NCBI GenBank assembly: GCA_963930645.1
Contig: OZ005649.1
Coordinates: 384,267,887-384,331,886, forward strand
DNA length: 64,000 nucleotides
Direction of reading: 5' to 3'
Origin: Salticus scenicus
Lineage: Eukaryota > Arthropoda > Arachnida > Araneae > Salticidae
The position numbers were made by a program, and so were the translations under genes. The notes below the pieces were generated by a model, which searched no databases, was not told the DNA's origin, and saw only the letters and a list, made by a program, of their open reading frames with translations. Below, piece by piece: positions 1 through 12,070 of the stretch. Every line of letters starts with the position of its first letter. Positions within the stretch are counted from its first letter, which is position 1.

Positions 1-1360
1 CAACAAAATATAAACTTTATAAAAATCTGTACATTAGTTCATGATCTAAAAATATAGTAAAGATTTTTGTCTCACATTCACAAACATTACCTTTTTCTAA
101 AAATATATAAATTGTGTGCAGGGCATCTCAGAATATTTAAATTCTTTGAAAACTTTTAATCGAAATCCTGTACAAGTTCAATATGATCTTCTATACATAT
201 AGAAAAAAAATAAAAATAAAATAAATGTATGTCTTAAAAATCTTTCATACTATTGTCTTAATACAATGGAATGCTTATCATTATTTATTTATTTTAAGTA
301 ATATCTGAAAAAAAAATCTCTTTACATTCGATGATTTAGAAAAATGTATATTTTGTTTAATTACAATAATGTTTATTGGCATTTACTTTTCATAACTGAT
401 CAAACATTTTATTTTCAGATAACTAATGCTATATAACTAATGCTTTAACCCTTTGCGATAAGGGGATAAACATGTTTAAAATATTTTTAATCTTTAAAAA
501 ATACCATGGAATAAGTCAAATGGATTTATTTAAGTGTATTTCAAGTTAAAAGAAATTCTGTGCTTTAAAAAAAAAGTAAAGTTATTGTTCTAGTCAAATT
601 AGTGTTACATTAATATTAATTATTGAATAATAATATTTCTAAAAAGGATTATACAAAACACTAAAACCAATTACGATTTTGAAAAAAAAAAATAAATAAC
701 ACAGATTGATAAAAAAATTTCATACAGATCCTAAATCGTCAACAAAAATCTTTAAAATTTACGGAATGTAAAATACATAAAAATCGCTTTTGTAAAGTTT
801 TATTTTTATTTTTAAATTTTAAATTTAATTCCTAGTAGTAGAAACATTTTAAAAAAAAATGATTAATTTTAAACAATATCACTAATGGTATTTGCTAACT
901 GAGAAAATAAAAGTTAATTTGGTAATAGATTTTGACCCATTATGTCGGAAAGGGTGTTAAAGTTGAAAGGGGGGAAAGAAATCTAAGAAAGTTGTATTAA
1001 CACTCCTTGATGCCTGTAGGTACAATACTTTTGGTACAGTATGTTAGATGACTCTGTCGGTATCATCTATATAAATTGGTATTAAAATTTTATTATAAGT
1101 ATTAATACATTGGCTTTAATTATAAAATTATGCGTATTTTTTGTTATAATACCAATACATTTCTTATATATGTCTGTTCTAACGTTAAAATGTAATTTTT
1201 CAGGAAAGCATTTTTTTTTTTTTAACTTTAAAAGCATGTTTTAATACACTTCTATCTCATAATTATAATGACAGACTATATTAACGTAAAAAGAACACAT
1301 GAAGGACATAGCGCAATTTATTTTTTCAAAAAATATGTATGCTGTCCGTTATCTCTGGGG
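1..1360. other. AT-rich region, no gene seen
   Basis: Very AT-rich sequence with short A and T runs. I see no open reading frame of interest, RNA gene or terminal-repeat structure. Confidence 0.6.
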
Positions 1361-1498
1361 TACACACACACACACACATATATATATATGTGTGTGTGTG
1401 TATGTAATTAAATTTGATATTCATAAAAAAAAGAAGTACAAATGTGGCAAGAAATTATTATAAAAATATATATATAAATTCATATATATACATACATA

Positions 1499-1529
<31 letters not shown>

Positions 1530-1580
1530 TTGCACACACACACGCATATATATATGCATATATATGTATGTGTGTGTATA
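1361..1580. repeat. (CA)n/(TG)n and (TA)n microsatellites
   Basis: Alternating (CA)n, (TA)n and (TG)n tracts at 1361-1402 and again at 1467-1575, separated by unique AT-rich sequence. The reading frame across this block is low-complexity Tyr/Ile/Cys repeat and is not a gene. From 1581 to about 2193 there is only AT-rich sequence without recognisable features. Confidence 0.85.
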
Positions 1581-2193
1581 GTTAAATTAGGCAAAAAGTT
1601 ATGCACATGTTTGTCTACAATTTGATATTTTTGGACCACTATAACATCATAAATAATGCGTTACTAAAAAAAATAAATAAATAAAATTCTCCTAGGAAAT
1701 CATCGAATGAAATAAACGGTATAAGAGAGAATTAATTGAAAAATGTTGGGTACAAATGATGAAATCGTGTCATAAAATATTTACATTTAATACACTTAAT
1801 ATAAATATAAACTGAAAAAAAAAGAATTGAATATAACTAAAATTTTCTTTTCTTTTATTACACAGCTTAAGACATATTATTTCTGTTTGTATATAAATTA
1901 AATTTTTAGAATAAAATTTCTCCTATCTGTCTCCATTCTTAAATTGTACGAAGTAGTCTAATAGTTACTATTATAGAGGAATAATTTTAATTATTATAAA
2001 TTATGTATAATGTACAAAGTATATTTTAATTTGTATAAAGTTTGAATAATAATTTATGAATACGCAATTGCAAGTGGATTTTTTTGCGATACGTTTTTTA
2101 TCCTTCACTTTAATTCAAAAACAGATTGCAATTTATATATTTTATTTATAATAAAACAATTATAAATATAAAATAAGGGACATTTTTATTAAT

Positions 2194-3631
2194 GTTTATA
2201 CTTTGGAATAAGAATAGTTATAATTCAAATTAACATATTTTCTTCTCTTCATAAATTTAGAAATTAATGATTTAAACCTATACATAAAAGCATGCGTGTG
2301 TTGTTACTTCTTTATCGTCTTTGAGTTCAAAACGTATACATTTTAATCTTTAGTTTTATCTAGAAATTATATTTTGTGTTTGAAACCATAATATTCTAAA
2401 ATACATAATATTCTAAAACCATAATATTCTAAACCATAATATTAATAAAAATATCATTTTCTTCTGATTAGGAAAATTTGAACTTTATGTACAGGTTCCT
2501 TAAAATTATATCAAATAATGTTATGTAACACTAACGTTATATATTCGCAATATCAAACGCTCATCGATATGTCTACAAAATTTGACAGATTTATTGCAAT
2601 ATACTAACATTTCCTTCCTTGATGTAGGAAAAGTATAAACAGAGTTATTTTGACTAGAAAATGACAAGTAGACATATGCATTATACTTGCATCTGTTCAT
2701 TTCGACATTATTAAATAATATGTTGAAAGTAAGTGCTTTGTGAAAAACTTAATTTAAGATACCAACAAAACACTTTTTTTTTTTTTCTTTTTAAAGATTT
2801 AAAAGAAATTTGTTGCCTGTAGAAATCCAGTAATAATAGTTTTAAGGAGAAGAAATTTATTTAAAAATACACGCCAAAAAAAACTGAATAGTAAAAAGAT
2901 TCACAGGATACAAGAAACTTAAATTAGAGTTTACTTTGGAATAAGAGTAGTTAAAATTCAATTTAATATATTTTGTTTTCTACATAAATTTAGAAATGAA
3001 TATTCTAAATCTATACATATAAATATTTGTGTGTGTTGTTACTTCTTTATCGTCTTTGAGCTCAAAACTTATACTTTTTAACCTTTAGTTTTATTTAGAA
3101 AATATATTTTGTGTTTGAAACCATAACATTCTGTAATAAAAATATCATTTTCTTCTCATTAGGAAAATTTGAACTTTATGTACAGGTTCTTTAAAACTAT
3201 ATCAAATAATGTTATGTAACACTAACGCTATATATTCGCAATATCAAACGTTCAACGATATGTCTACAAGATTTGACAGATTTATTGCAATTTCCTAACA
3301 TTTCCTTCCTTGATGTAGGAAAAGTATAAACAGAGTTATTTTGACTTTAAAATGACAAGTAGACATATGCATTATATTTGCATCTGTTCATTTGGACATT
3401 AGTAAATAATATGTTGAAAGAAAGTGCTTTGTGAGAAACTTAATTTAAAATACAAACAAAACACCATTTATTATTTATTTATTTATTTAATATATATGTA
3501 TATGCCTGTAGAAGTACCGTAATAATAGTTTTGAGGTGAAAAATTTCATTTAAAAATACACACCAAAAAGAAAAAATGGAATAATAAAAAGGTTCACCGA
3601 ATACAAGAAAGAAACTTAAATTAAAGTTTGA
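2194..3631. repeat. Tandem duplication of a ~0.7-kb noncoding unit
   Basis: Two adjacent units share the same order of sequence blocks: 2194-2932 and 2933-3631. Matching blocks include TACTTTGGAATAAGA at each start, GTTGTTACTTCTTTATCGTC (about 2299 and 3035), TTTCCTTCCTTGATGTAGGA (about 2609 and 3300), ATGACAAGTAGACATATGCA and TGCCTGTAGAA. The copies differ by scattered substitutions and by microsatellite indels (a T run in unit 1, a TTTA/TA run in unit 2). No coding potential is visible in either unit. Confidence 0.85.
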
Positions 3632-4034
3632 CAATAAATAATTAAATAAATAAATAAATAAAGAGTAAATAACAAATGTGGCAAGAAATTTATATATTAA
3701 TAGATATTTCTGTTAATATATATAAATAAATTTATATATATATATATACATATATATATTTGTGTTTATATTTATATACTACGCGCCTACGGCGACAGGC
3801 TGATTCGCGATCCCTGAAAAATCACACTTTACGAAACTCCCGCTCGGTTGCGCCTGCGGCGCTTTTTTCCCGTTTCAGGTCAAATAACAGCTTATTGATA
3901 TATCGTGAAAATAGCTTATTGAAAGCGCAGTAAATTCCCGTGCGGTAGTGCCTTCGGCGCCCTCTTCCCTTTTCAATATCTGAAACAGCTTGTTCGCTCA
4001 CCATGTTTTGATCTTTCAAATTTCTGACTTTAGC
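3632..4034. other. AT-rich spacer with short GC-rich repeats
   Basis: A (TTTA)n/(TA)n stretch is followed at 3781-4030 by a block richer in GC. It contains short repeated motifs of the kind CCGCTCGGTTGCGCCTGCGG and CCGTGCGGTAGTGCCTTCGG. A related motif recurs at about 5587 on the far side of the inverted repeat. No protein is supported. Confidence 0.4.
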
Positions 4035-4395
4035 TAACAAGGGAAGTATGAATCAGTAAAATTGCTATTGAAACCAAACCACGCTTAAATTAAAGAGCAT
4101 GGTCGAAAACATTGGGTCCGGTACAAATCTGCTGCAACAACTCCCATGGGGGTGAGATATGCCCTCTATTAGTTTTAGTTATTTCTATAAAGGCCAACAA
4201 AACACACAATATAGCGTGAACAGATGGTGCAGTGCTAGCGTGCTTGACTTCGGATACGTAGGTCGTGGGATCGAGTCCCCGCAAGGGCGTTTTGTATTTT
4301 ATTTTTTTATTCCAACTGAAATATTTATTTTTGACATTTTTAATTAAATTAAATCATTATTGTAAGAGAAAATATATTAATTATATAAAAACAAG
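4035..4395 (+). repeat. Left arm of inverted repeat carrying a tRNA-like SINE head
   Basis: This arm matches the reverse complement of 5237-5587 over about 350 bp. Inside it, 4218-4289 looks like a degenerate tRNA. A box A (TGGTGCAGTGC, 4225-4235) fits TRGYNNAGYGG, and a box B (GGGATCGAGTCCC, 4267-4279) fits GGTTCGANTCC with one change. The spacing suits an internal RNA polymerase III promoter. The loop sequence CTTCGGA suggests descent from an Arg(TCG) tRNA, but the anticodon stem does not pair well, so this is a tRNA-derived repeat and not a working tRNA. Unlike a usual SINE, the shared sequence extends about 180 bp upstream of the tRNA part. Confidence 0.7.
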
Positions 4396-5097
4396 TTTTT
4401 TTTTTTTCCTCAGCGCGGATAATTTAATATTTTTTTTTATTTTTAACCAATTTATTTATTTGTTTATTAAATTTAAAGAAATTAATAATTTAACGGGAAA
4501 TACTTTTATATTATATTTAGGTAAGATTTTGTTAATGATCACATTCAGATAAAATTTTGTTAATGATTGTTTTACATAAATTATTAATTACTATTTTTGA
4601 ACGACGACATTAATAGCAAGAGTTAATCGTCTGCTCTCAATTGTATTATTTATTAATGCTATTTTTTGCATGAAAAATCCTGAATGATGAACAGCTGTTG
4701 CTAAACTATTCGACGTCGCATTTAACTTTTATTTCAAATATTTCATTAAACAACTGTGAAGTTTCGCGGTGTCGGAAGAACTGACAATAATGCTGAAGAC
4801 AATGACAAATTTTCTCAAAATGATTTTACTAATTTATGATTAATTTACATCTAAAAAAATTCAGAATCTGGGTAAATATGAATTTTACAAATCAAGTAAT
4901 CTCGACGAAAAGCCAAATATTTCACAAAATGTTCGTGATGAACAATAATTGACGATGATTAAAATTGAAATTCAAATAATTGTGATCAATCTTTTTATAT
5001 TTCTTGTTCTAATTGTGAAAAATACTCATGGTTCCATGATTTTTCTACTTCTAGTCATAATTGTTATAAATTAGAAACTATATTCGTAGCTTTAAAC

Positions 5098-5162
<65 letters not shown>

Positions 5163-5236
5163 AAAATGCGTTTCTTAAATTCATTCTCAATACTTTATTA
5201 AATAGAATACTCAAAAAAAAAAAAAAAAAAAAAAAA
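4396..5236. other. Spacer between inverted arms; (TA)n tract
   Basis: AT-rich spacer with a (TA)n microsatellite at about 5098-5155 and an A run at about 5214-5236. No gene or RNA feature is supported. Confidence 0.6.
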
Positions 5237-5587
5237 TCTTCTTAATGTAATAAATATTTTATCTTAAATTAATAATTTAATTTAATCAAAAACGTAAAGA
5301 AAAAAAATTGAAAAAATTAAAATACAAAACGCCCTTGGGGGGACTCGATCCCACGACCTACGTAACCGAAGTCAAGCGCGCTAGCACTGCACCACCTGTT
5401 CTCACTACGCTGCGTGTTTTGTTGGCTTTTATAGAAATAATTAAAACTAATAGAGGGCATATCTCACCCCCATGGGAGTTGTTGCAGCAAATTTGTACGG
5501 TACCCAATGTTTTCGACTATGTTCTTTAATTTAAGCTTGGTTTGCTTTCAATAGCAATTTTACTGATTCATACTTCCCTTGTAAGTC
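5237..5587 (-). repeat. Right arm of inverted repeat with tRNA-like SINE head
   Basis: Reverse-strand copy of the 4035-4395 sequence. The tRNA-like core runs about 5401 down to 5331 on the minus strand, with box A at 5384-5394 and box B at 5340-5352. Both boxes are kept as in the plus-strand copy. The match continues through the AT-rich tail past the tRNA part, so the copies share more than the promoter. Confidence 0.7.
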
Positions 5588-7483
5588 CCGCTCGGTGGCA
5601 ACTGCGGCGCCTTATCCCCGTTTTAGAACTTACAACACCTTCTTCGCTCATTTGAAGTCGAAATATTGAAATTTTAAAATATTACAGCGCCATCTGGCGG
5701 TAGAAATTTCTGTAATATATTGTTCAATTCCAAATCAATAAAGCTTTCAAATGATGTATTACTTATGAAATTATTTTATCTAGTAGCTGAGATACAAAAG
5801 AAAACCTAATCAGAACACCTTAAAACGTGTAAATCAGGTGAAATCTCGAATTCCACTTTCGATAATATAAAAATGAAATTATACTAATTAGAAGCTGAAA
5901 CACAAAGATAATACAAACATTTTTTTAAAAGGTTTGTGTCTGACTTATCTGTGGTTTTCTCCAAAACTTGTTTAATTCCGGGCTATATACCGTTAAAAAT
6001 TATTAGTACGAAATGTGAGCGAAAATCTGAATTTGAAACTCTGTAAAATATAACAGAATAAAAATTTTCTGGTTTTTCCGTAGTTTTCTCCGAAAGTTTC
6101 GTACAAAATTTGAACGGCTTATATCATTTTAATAGCCTGCAATAAAAATACTTTAAAATATTTTTTGAATGATGTATTATGTATTACAATAATGAATATC
6201 CTCAAAATGGCTAATCTATCAAGGGCGATTAACGATTTCTATTGAAATCCATCTAAAATTTAAGAATTCCAAAACTGCTTTTTACAACCGAATTCATAAA
6301 AAGAAGGAAAAAAAAAATCGATATTATTCTGTTAAAAGTAACTCATTAACAGATGAAATTGGTGAATGGTGTCATTAACAGATGAAATAAAAATTAATTT
6401 AAATAAATATAATATGTCTATTTATTTTATTTTTAAAGCTATACTTTAGATTTTTTAACTGCATACAGGTGAGCCATAATGACGGGTAATTTCGAAGTTC
6501 TGCTTTTGATCGATTTTAAATTGAAAAAATTCAAAAACTGCGTTTTTTATTTCCAGTCACGTGGGCGTGTTTCTCTGTCACGTGGGCGAAAAACGAAAAG
6601 CAAGAATAGTCAGCCAGAATGTCTAGCACCTGGCACTGAAGAATCTTATTCTCTCTTCTCTGTCAAGGTCAGATCAAGATAGCAAGCAGTATACGGTTCA
6701 TTACGGAATGGCGATAATGGTTTAATGCCTAAAACTAAAAAAATTATAACTCATTCAGTTTTTGAAATTTTCTCTCAATCTTTTGCGAATTGAATTATTG
6801 AAGCAAGATCTATATACAAAAAAAAAAAAATGATTTATCTCTAAACGCTTTTGAGTTATAAAATGTTTTGTGAAAAAATCGATGTTTCGTAAAATCTAAA
6901 AATATGGATCGCTAATCCGTATTTTGTAAAAATATTTATATGGTTCGAAAGAAGATTAAATGTCCTTTCCAAATATACCAGTTGTTAAGAAATGGAATAG
7001 TTACTCGGTCGTACAGGGCGTTTCAAAAAAGACGATCGAGAAAAAGTAAAATTTTCGACCCTTTTTAAAACTTTTTTTAAAAATATAAAAAATCCGTATT
7101 TTAAAAAAAATGTACCGTAAGAATCGGTAATAAATGCTCTTTCTCGTGGTACAGGTGTATTTTCGATATTTCCAACAGATCGGCAGCGATCGATTTAGAA
7201 AACCCGCGAAATTTTTCTCTCTCTGCTTTCTCTTTTGAGGAACACGCTGAAGGTCGGAAATTACGATCCGCTCGCTTTTTAATTAGACATTGGTCGTCGT
7301 TTTAATTATTATCTCCGGAACTAATTAAATTTTTTTAATTCTGTTTTCACTATCAACTTGGGAAGGCTTCTGAGCACCCGTATGTCAAATTTTGTACTTC
7401 TGCGTTCAGTAGGGGCTGAACGTATAGATGCACAGACAAAGAGACAGACAGACAGACATCTTCTTTTATTATTATAGATATAC
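5588..7483. other. No gene seen
   Basis: AT-rich noncoding sequence with scattered short reading frames. A short (CAGA)n run lies at about 7439-7459. No domain or terminal repeat was recognised. Confidence 0.55.
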
Positions 7484-8905
7484 AGTACCAATAAGTATTT
7501 GGATAGTTTCGACTTTAAATATTTTGTCAAATATCTACAAAAGCTCTTTAGGAATCATCTAGAAATTTTGGTAATGTAAAGACATGTGATACCTTATATA
7601 TTTCAGCAAAAGTTTTGCGCTGAAGAGAAAAGGGTACCAATAAAAAATTAAACAAAAAACAAAATGTTTTGAATCACCCTGTAAAAAATAAAGCTTTAAA
7701 TGCATTTTGGCTACAGCATGGGATTATGAGGATTTTTCTCAATAACTGCTATAATTTTTATGAGGCTATCACGTATATCGATGGAGATATAAAGACTTTT
7801 TTAAAGAATTGAAAAAAAAATCTACTTTTTGAATTATAGCACGTAGGTTATTAGAATTAGTGAAAAGTCATTTTTAGGTAATTTGGTATACTGCATTAGA
7901 CAGCATACTGTAATCAGAATGCAAAATTGTTAAATATCTTACGAAATATGAGCTTTTTTACCAAATAATTTTTAACTACGCATGCGCTAGCTTTAAAAAA
8001 AGTCATTTGCATAATTTATTAGCCTAAAGTATTGAACAACGTATTTGAAATCTCAAACAAATATCGTGTACATTCAAAAATTTATGAGAAACAGAATGAA
8101 CAAAATTTGAATTCTCTCAAAATAAATGCTAAACTACAAAGAGTTTTACTGACATTTTCATTTTGATTCAATAAATGCCCAATGGTATAATAATAAAGTT
8201 TACGTTAATTGTAAATAAATATTAATAAAACCCCTATTATCTTTTATTTATTTATTTATTTATTTATTTATATTTATTTATTTATTTAAGAATTGAAATT
8301 CTGAAATTCTGTTCATTCTATCTCTCGCGACTTTTCTATCACACGATCTTTGTTTGGGGTTTTCATATAAGTTGTTCTATATTTTTGGCTATTAAATTAT
8401 GTAAATGAAATTCTTTAAAATCTAGTGCATACGCAGTTAAAAATTATTTGGTAAAAATGCTCATTTTTCGCAAGATATTTAATATTTTTCATTCTGATTA
8501 CAGCATGCTGTGTCTAATATTTCGAATTTCCGGGAAAAGTCTTTGTACTGGGCTTAATACCCAGTAATTTATTTTTTACCCAATAAGTTTTATTTTTGTA
8601 ATTAATATACATATATATATCCATGAATATATGTTGTAGCCTCGTAAAAATTTACAGAAATATTGAGAAAAATCCTCATAATCAAATGCCGCAATTAAAA
8701 TGCACTTAATGTATTACTTTTCACAGGGTGATACAACAGTATTATGTTTATTTTTCTACTGGTCCCCTTTTCCTCTTCAGGACACAATTTTTGCTGAAAT
8801 ATATGAGGCATAACACGTCCTTTACACTACCAAAGTCTCAATAAGTTTCAGGATGAACGAGAAAATGTCTAACTTTGAGAGTGTCCAAATACTCATTGGT
8901 AGGTA
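7484..8905. mobile_element. 1.4-kb foldback (palindromic) element
   Basis: Almost the whole interval is one imperfect palindrome. The left end CAGTACCAATAAGTATTTGG matches the reverse complement of the right end near 8905 (CCTACCAATGAGTATTTGG). Matching continues inward through several blocks. Examples are ATATTTCAGCAAAA (about 7600 and 8791), TATGAGGATTTTTCTCAATA (about 7725 and 8662), TACCAAATAATTTTTAACT (about 7958 and 8442) and the centre near 8195. Each arm is about 700 bp. The ends resemble Tc1/mariner termini. No transposase reading frame remains, so it would be non-autonomous. A (TTTA)n run at about 8240-8289 lies near the axis. Confidence 0.75.
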
Positions 8906-9250
8906 GCACATAAAAACTTACATACAGACACCCATATATATTAACTTTTCTTTAAATATAGAAAAGAAAGAAAAAACAGATGATTAAATGTCACAGAAAG
9001 CCCTGATAACCGATAAGTATTAATTTTTAACCATATTATATAACCTGTAAAGACAATAGTACTGGTCTGAAAACAGTTAAGACTTATTAATGAGTTAGAC
9101 GAAAAAATTAATTAATTAATAAAATAAAATAAAATAATACAAAACAAACTTACAATAATTTTATTCTAGATCATTATCTTCAAAGTGTTACAAAAATTGG
9201 ACGATTACACGAACGTGAACCAAGATAAAAATATATAAACAAGAATATAT
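8906..9250. other. No gene seen
   Basis: AT-rich sequence between the foldback element and the Penelope-like fragment. Nothing recognisable. Confidence 0.5.
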
Positions 9251-9293
9251 ATTACATAATGAAACATAAAAAACCTAACTTTACTTCGTTGGT

Positions 9294-9341
9294 CGTTCTA
9301 AGATTTTTCGGTACCGGGCACCCGGTCCTCTTCAGAAAACG
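9294..9341 (-). ncRNA. Hammerhead ribozyme motif at PLE 3' end
   Basis: On the minus strand the parts appear in type I hammerhead order. Stem I is CGTTTT pairing with AGAACG. The core is CTGAAGA, differing from CTGATGA only at the tolerant U7 position. Stem II is GG-A-CCGGG with CCCGG-TA-CC (one bulge), followed by GAAA, a short stem III segment AATCT, and the cleavage-site T before AGAACG. The half copy at 9762-9778 has GAAAGATCTT, restoring a palindromic AGATCT, so this copy carries a change in stem III. Activity is not shown. Confidence 0.65.
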
Positions 9342-9760
9342 TTAGCACTGTGATGGAAAACTACGCTTCTGGCTGCATCCTTGTTGATTCTTCAACAGGT
9401 GGTTCCAGGCTCTATTTGGGGCCACTGCGCCGCTATCGTTGCATGTTTCGTCAATAGTGGAGATCTCAATTGATTCGCGATACATAGCGTATTGGTAGTT
9501 ATTGTAATCGGACAATTTGGTAGTTTTATCGAAGTTTATTTTAATATCGTTTTCGTTATACGTTTTAGCTAATGCTGTGTTAAATTTTCCGGTTTTAATG
9601 TCATGTTTGTGTTCTTTCACTGTGGTTTTGATTTTTCTTTTGGTGACGCCTATGTACGAACCGGATTTATTGTTTTGATCTGTGTACGGAATTTTATATA
9701 TACCTGCGGTTTCAAGAGTGGGGATGGGGTCTTTGTCACTACGGATTAGCTGAAAAATAT
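9342..9760 (-). pseudogene. GIY-YIG endonuclease end of a PLE polyprotein (5'-truncated)
   Basis: Read from about 9760 downward on the minus strand, the frame gives DPIPTLETAGIYKIP, then GSYIGVTKRKIKTTVKEHK, then a region ending MYRESIEIS. This is the usual order of the GIY-YIG nuclease at the C-terminus of PLE proteins: GIY, a YIG about 17 residues later, a basic segment with KEH, and a late Glu (REAIEI-like, here RESIEI) expected to bind the metal ion. In PLEs this domain nicks DNA so that the linked reverse transcriptase can prime on target DNA. The reverse transcriptase domain is missing here, so the copy cannot act alone. The frame itself is open to a stop at 9342. Confidence 0.8.
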
Positions 9761-9837
9761 TCGAAAGATCTTAGAACGACCAACGAAGTAAAGTTAGGTT
9801 TTTTATATTTCATTATGTAATTAGTAAACTTCGTTTT

Positions 9838-9850
9838 TCTTCTTTATTTA

Positions 9851-9882
<32 letters not shown>

Positions 9883-10020
9883 AATCTACAATATTTATAT
9901 ATATATTAATGTATAAAAATATAAAGCAAGTTAATTTTTAATTCCCCATCGTAACATGGCATGGGGGACTGTCTGTGAAAACCTTTTACGTCCGTTTTTT
10001 TTTTTTTTTTTTTTTTTTTA
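9838..10020. repeat. (TA)n/(GT)n microsatellite and T tract
   Basis: A (TA)n run passing into (GT)n at about 9851-9882, and a T run of about 24 at 9996-10019. Confidence 0.8.
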
Positions 10021-10184
10021 TTCTTCATTCAAATTTTGAGGTATAAAGAAACACAAAATTTGTTAAATCTATGCGCTGTCCGACTATAGGTAAGTTAGTT
10101 TGTTCGTTAATCTGCCAGACTGTTCAGATAATATCTCAAGAATGAAAGATCATAAAATGTTCATATCAGTTATGATGTATCACT

Positions 10185-10767
10185 CACTGAGAAAAATAAT
10201 ATACCACTTTCATCTAGAACGAATAAGAGGTCCTTTTCTAAATCCCTAAACTAGAAGATTTTTGAGCTATGAGTAAAAGGCACGCCAGTGCACTGAGAAA
10301 AAATTCTATAACTGACATCTAGAATTTGAATTGTGGCACCAGAAAAAAATAGTTCCATCTCATCCTTATAAATTTCTTAGAAAAAAAAATTCTAGTCTCT
10401 TTCGAAAGCGAATTCTAGAGACCTCTATTAGAATTCTTGAGCGTTTGCCTATACGATCGAGGACAAACCTATTTGAAAATATCTGCAAATAAATGTGAAT
10501 ACAAGAGGCGGGTTTCAGCAGCTATAATCTTGGTTTATGACCCAATTCTAGAAAATTAAGTGAGAATTTCTCGTAATACAAAAGATTCAGAATATTGTTT
10601 CACTATCTAGAAATATGTACACTAGAAATTCTCGACCATTTCGTCTATTGAGTTTATTAGGGTGCCTTATGCGCATAGATCGGAAATCTATATTTCTAGT
10701 TTACGGATTTAGAAAATGACCATTTATTCATTCTAGATGAAGGCGGTATATATTTTTTTTCTCAGTG
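10185..10767. mobile_element. MITE copy 1 (CACTGAGAAAAA ends)
   Basis: Ends are CACTGAGAAAAA at 10185 and TTTTTTTTCTCAGTG at 10767. The first 110 bp is the inverted counterpart of the last 110 bp (TCTAGAACGAATAAGAGGTC against GACCATTTATTCATTCTAGA). A second CACTGAGAAAAA end lies at about 10299, so the basic unit may be 10299-10767 with an extra inverted right end in front. The related copy at 12343-13163 is in the opposite direction. No protein coding. The superfamily is not clear. Confidence 0.7.
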
Positions 10768-12034
10768 CTTATAACATTTGAAAATACCCTTTTGATTTCC
10801 AACATTCTAATCTGAAAACTGTGCAAATTATTTGCAATTTACGATATTCTTAGCATAGAAGAATAGGGCGAAATTCTACATGAACGTGAATTATGAGCAT
10901 TAATTCATTGTAAATAGTATAAAATTGCATGGAAATCAAAGAATGCATCTAACCCTATTAATAAGCAGCTTAATATAAGGTAAATATATTGGTCTGAAGA
11001 ATAGGGTAGCCTGAAGGGTGGATAATTTCAGTCTATGGCTGAACTGAGTAAACAACCGAGCTTATTTGTATTAATATTTGTATAATATGCCGTATAAAAT
11101 ACATTTATGGTGACACATATACGAAAGGAAACTATGCAGAAACCACTTTTGCCAACTTACAATTTTTCTAGTGTATGTGAGTCTAATTAGCTATATTATT
11201 TTAAAATGTTACATTTTTAAAACACTGAATGAAAGAACGGGAAGCAGAAATTAAGAAATTATCATGTATTTCTTATATGGAATATTACATGGAATAAATT
11301 CAGACCCGAAAATGAAAATAATAATAAACTGATATACTATAATAATAATAGTAATAATAAAGAAATACAGTTTTTTTGATTAACAAAGAATATTACGTGG
11401 AATGATTCCGAGGCGAAATAATAATAATAATAATAAAGTTTTTATTATTATTACTCGAGTTATTACCGGTAATTTTCCATTACTGGTTAAATAAAACAAA
11501 GATTTAGATAAAATCCTACAAAATAAGTGATAAATTGCACCTAGAACTATTGAACGAATTGTCTTTCAGATACCATGTACAAAAATAGTAAAAAAGTAAT
11601 ATTAACATTTCCTTTTAATAATATAGTTATTTTTCATTTGTTTTCATTATTAAAGCACTGAAAGGCAAAATCAGAGGAATTAGTTGAGGAAGTGCTTATT
11701 TGATTGTTCAAAGGATAATTTAAAGATTAGTACAATTTAGCGACTTTGTAAGAAAACTCAATTACTTTAATAGACATAAATAACTCATAATAACGTAGTT
11801 AAGCAAATTATGTTTCAATAAAAGGGATTAATGGATAAAACAATTAATTGTGATTATTTAATTTATCTGCAACATAAAAAAATTAGATCCAATTAATACT
11901 TCAAAACATGTTTGATCATATAGTGAAATTTCTACTTTTATTTAAACATTTATTCCTTTATTTAATTTTGTATATTCGCAGTATTTTTATTAATCATCCG
12001 ATAAAATGTTCTACATAACTACTAGAACAAGCAA

Positions 12035-12070
<36 letters not shown>

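Larger units (their letters stand above)
9251..9821 (-). mobile_element. Penelope-like element (PLE) fragment with inverted terminal copies
   Basis: A 5'-truncated PLE on the minus strand. It is bounded by a 60-bp inverted repeat, 9251-9310 against 9762-9821, with two mismatches. Between them is the C-terminal endonuclease coding region, followed by a hammerhead-type ribozyme motif. Complex ends with inverted partial copies, and hammerheads in the terminal repeats, are known for PLEs. Confidence 0.75.

Noticed and set aside
4218..4289. Functional tRNA-Arg(TCG) gene
   Set aside because: Box A and B are good, but the anticodon stem does not pair and the same sequence is repeated inverted with long flanks. 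Better seen as a tRNA-derived repeat.
6479..6682. 67-codon frame with repeated SRGR words
   Set aside because: Short, no homologous motif and no supporting context.
7610..7645. CTGAAGA in the foldback element ends as a hammerhead
   Set aside because: No stem II and no correctly placed GAAA; both arms simply share the sequence.
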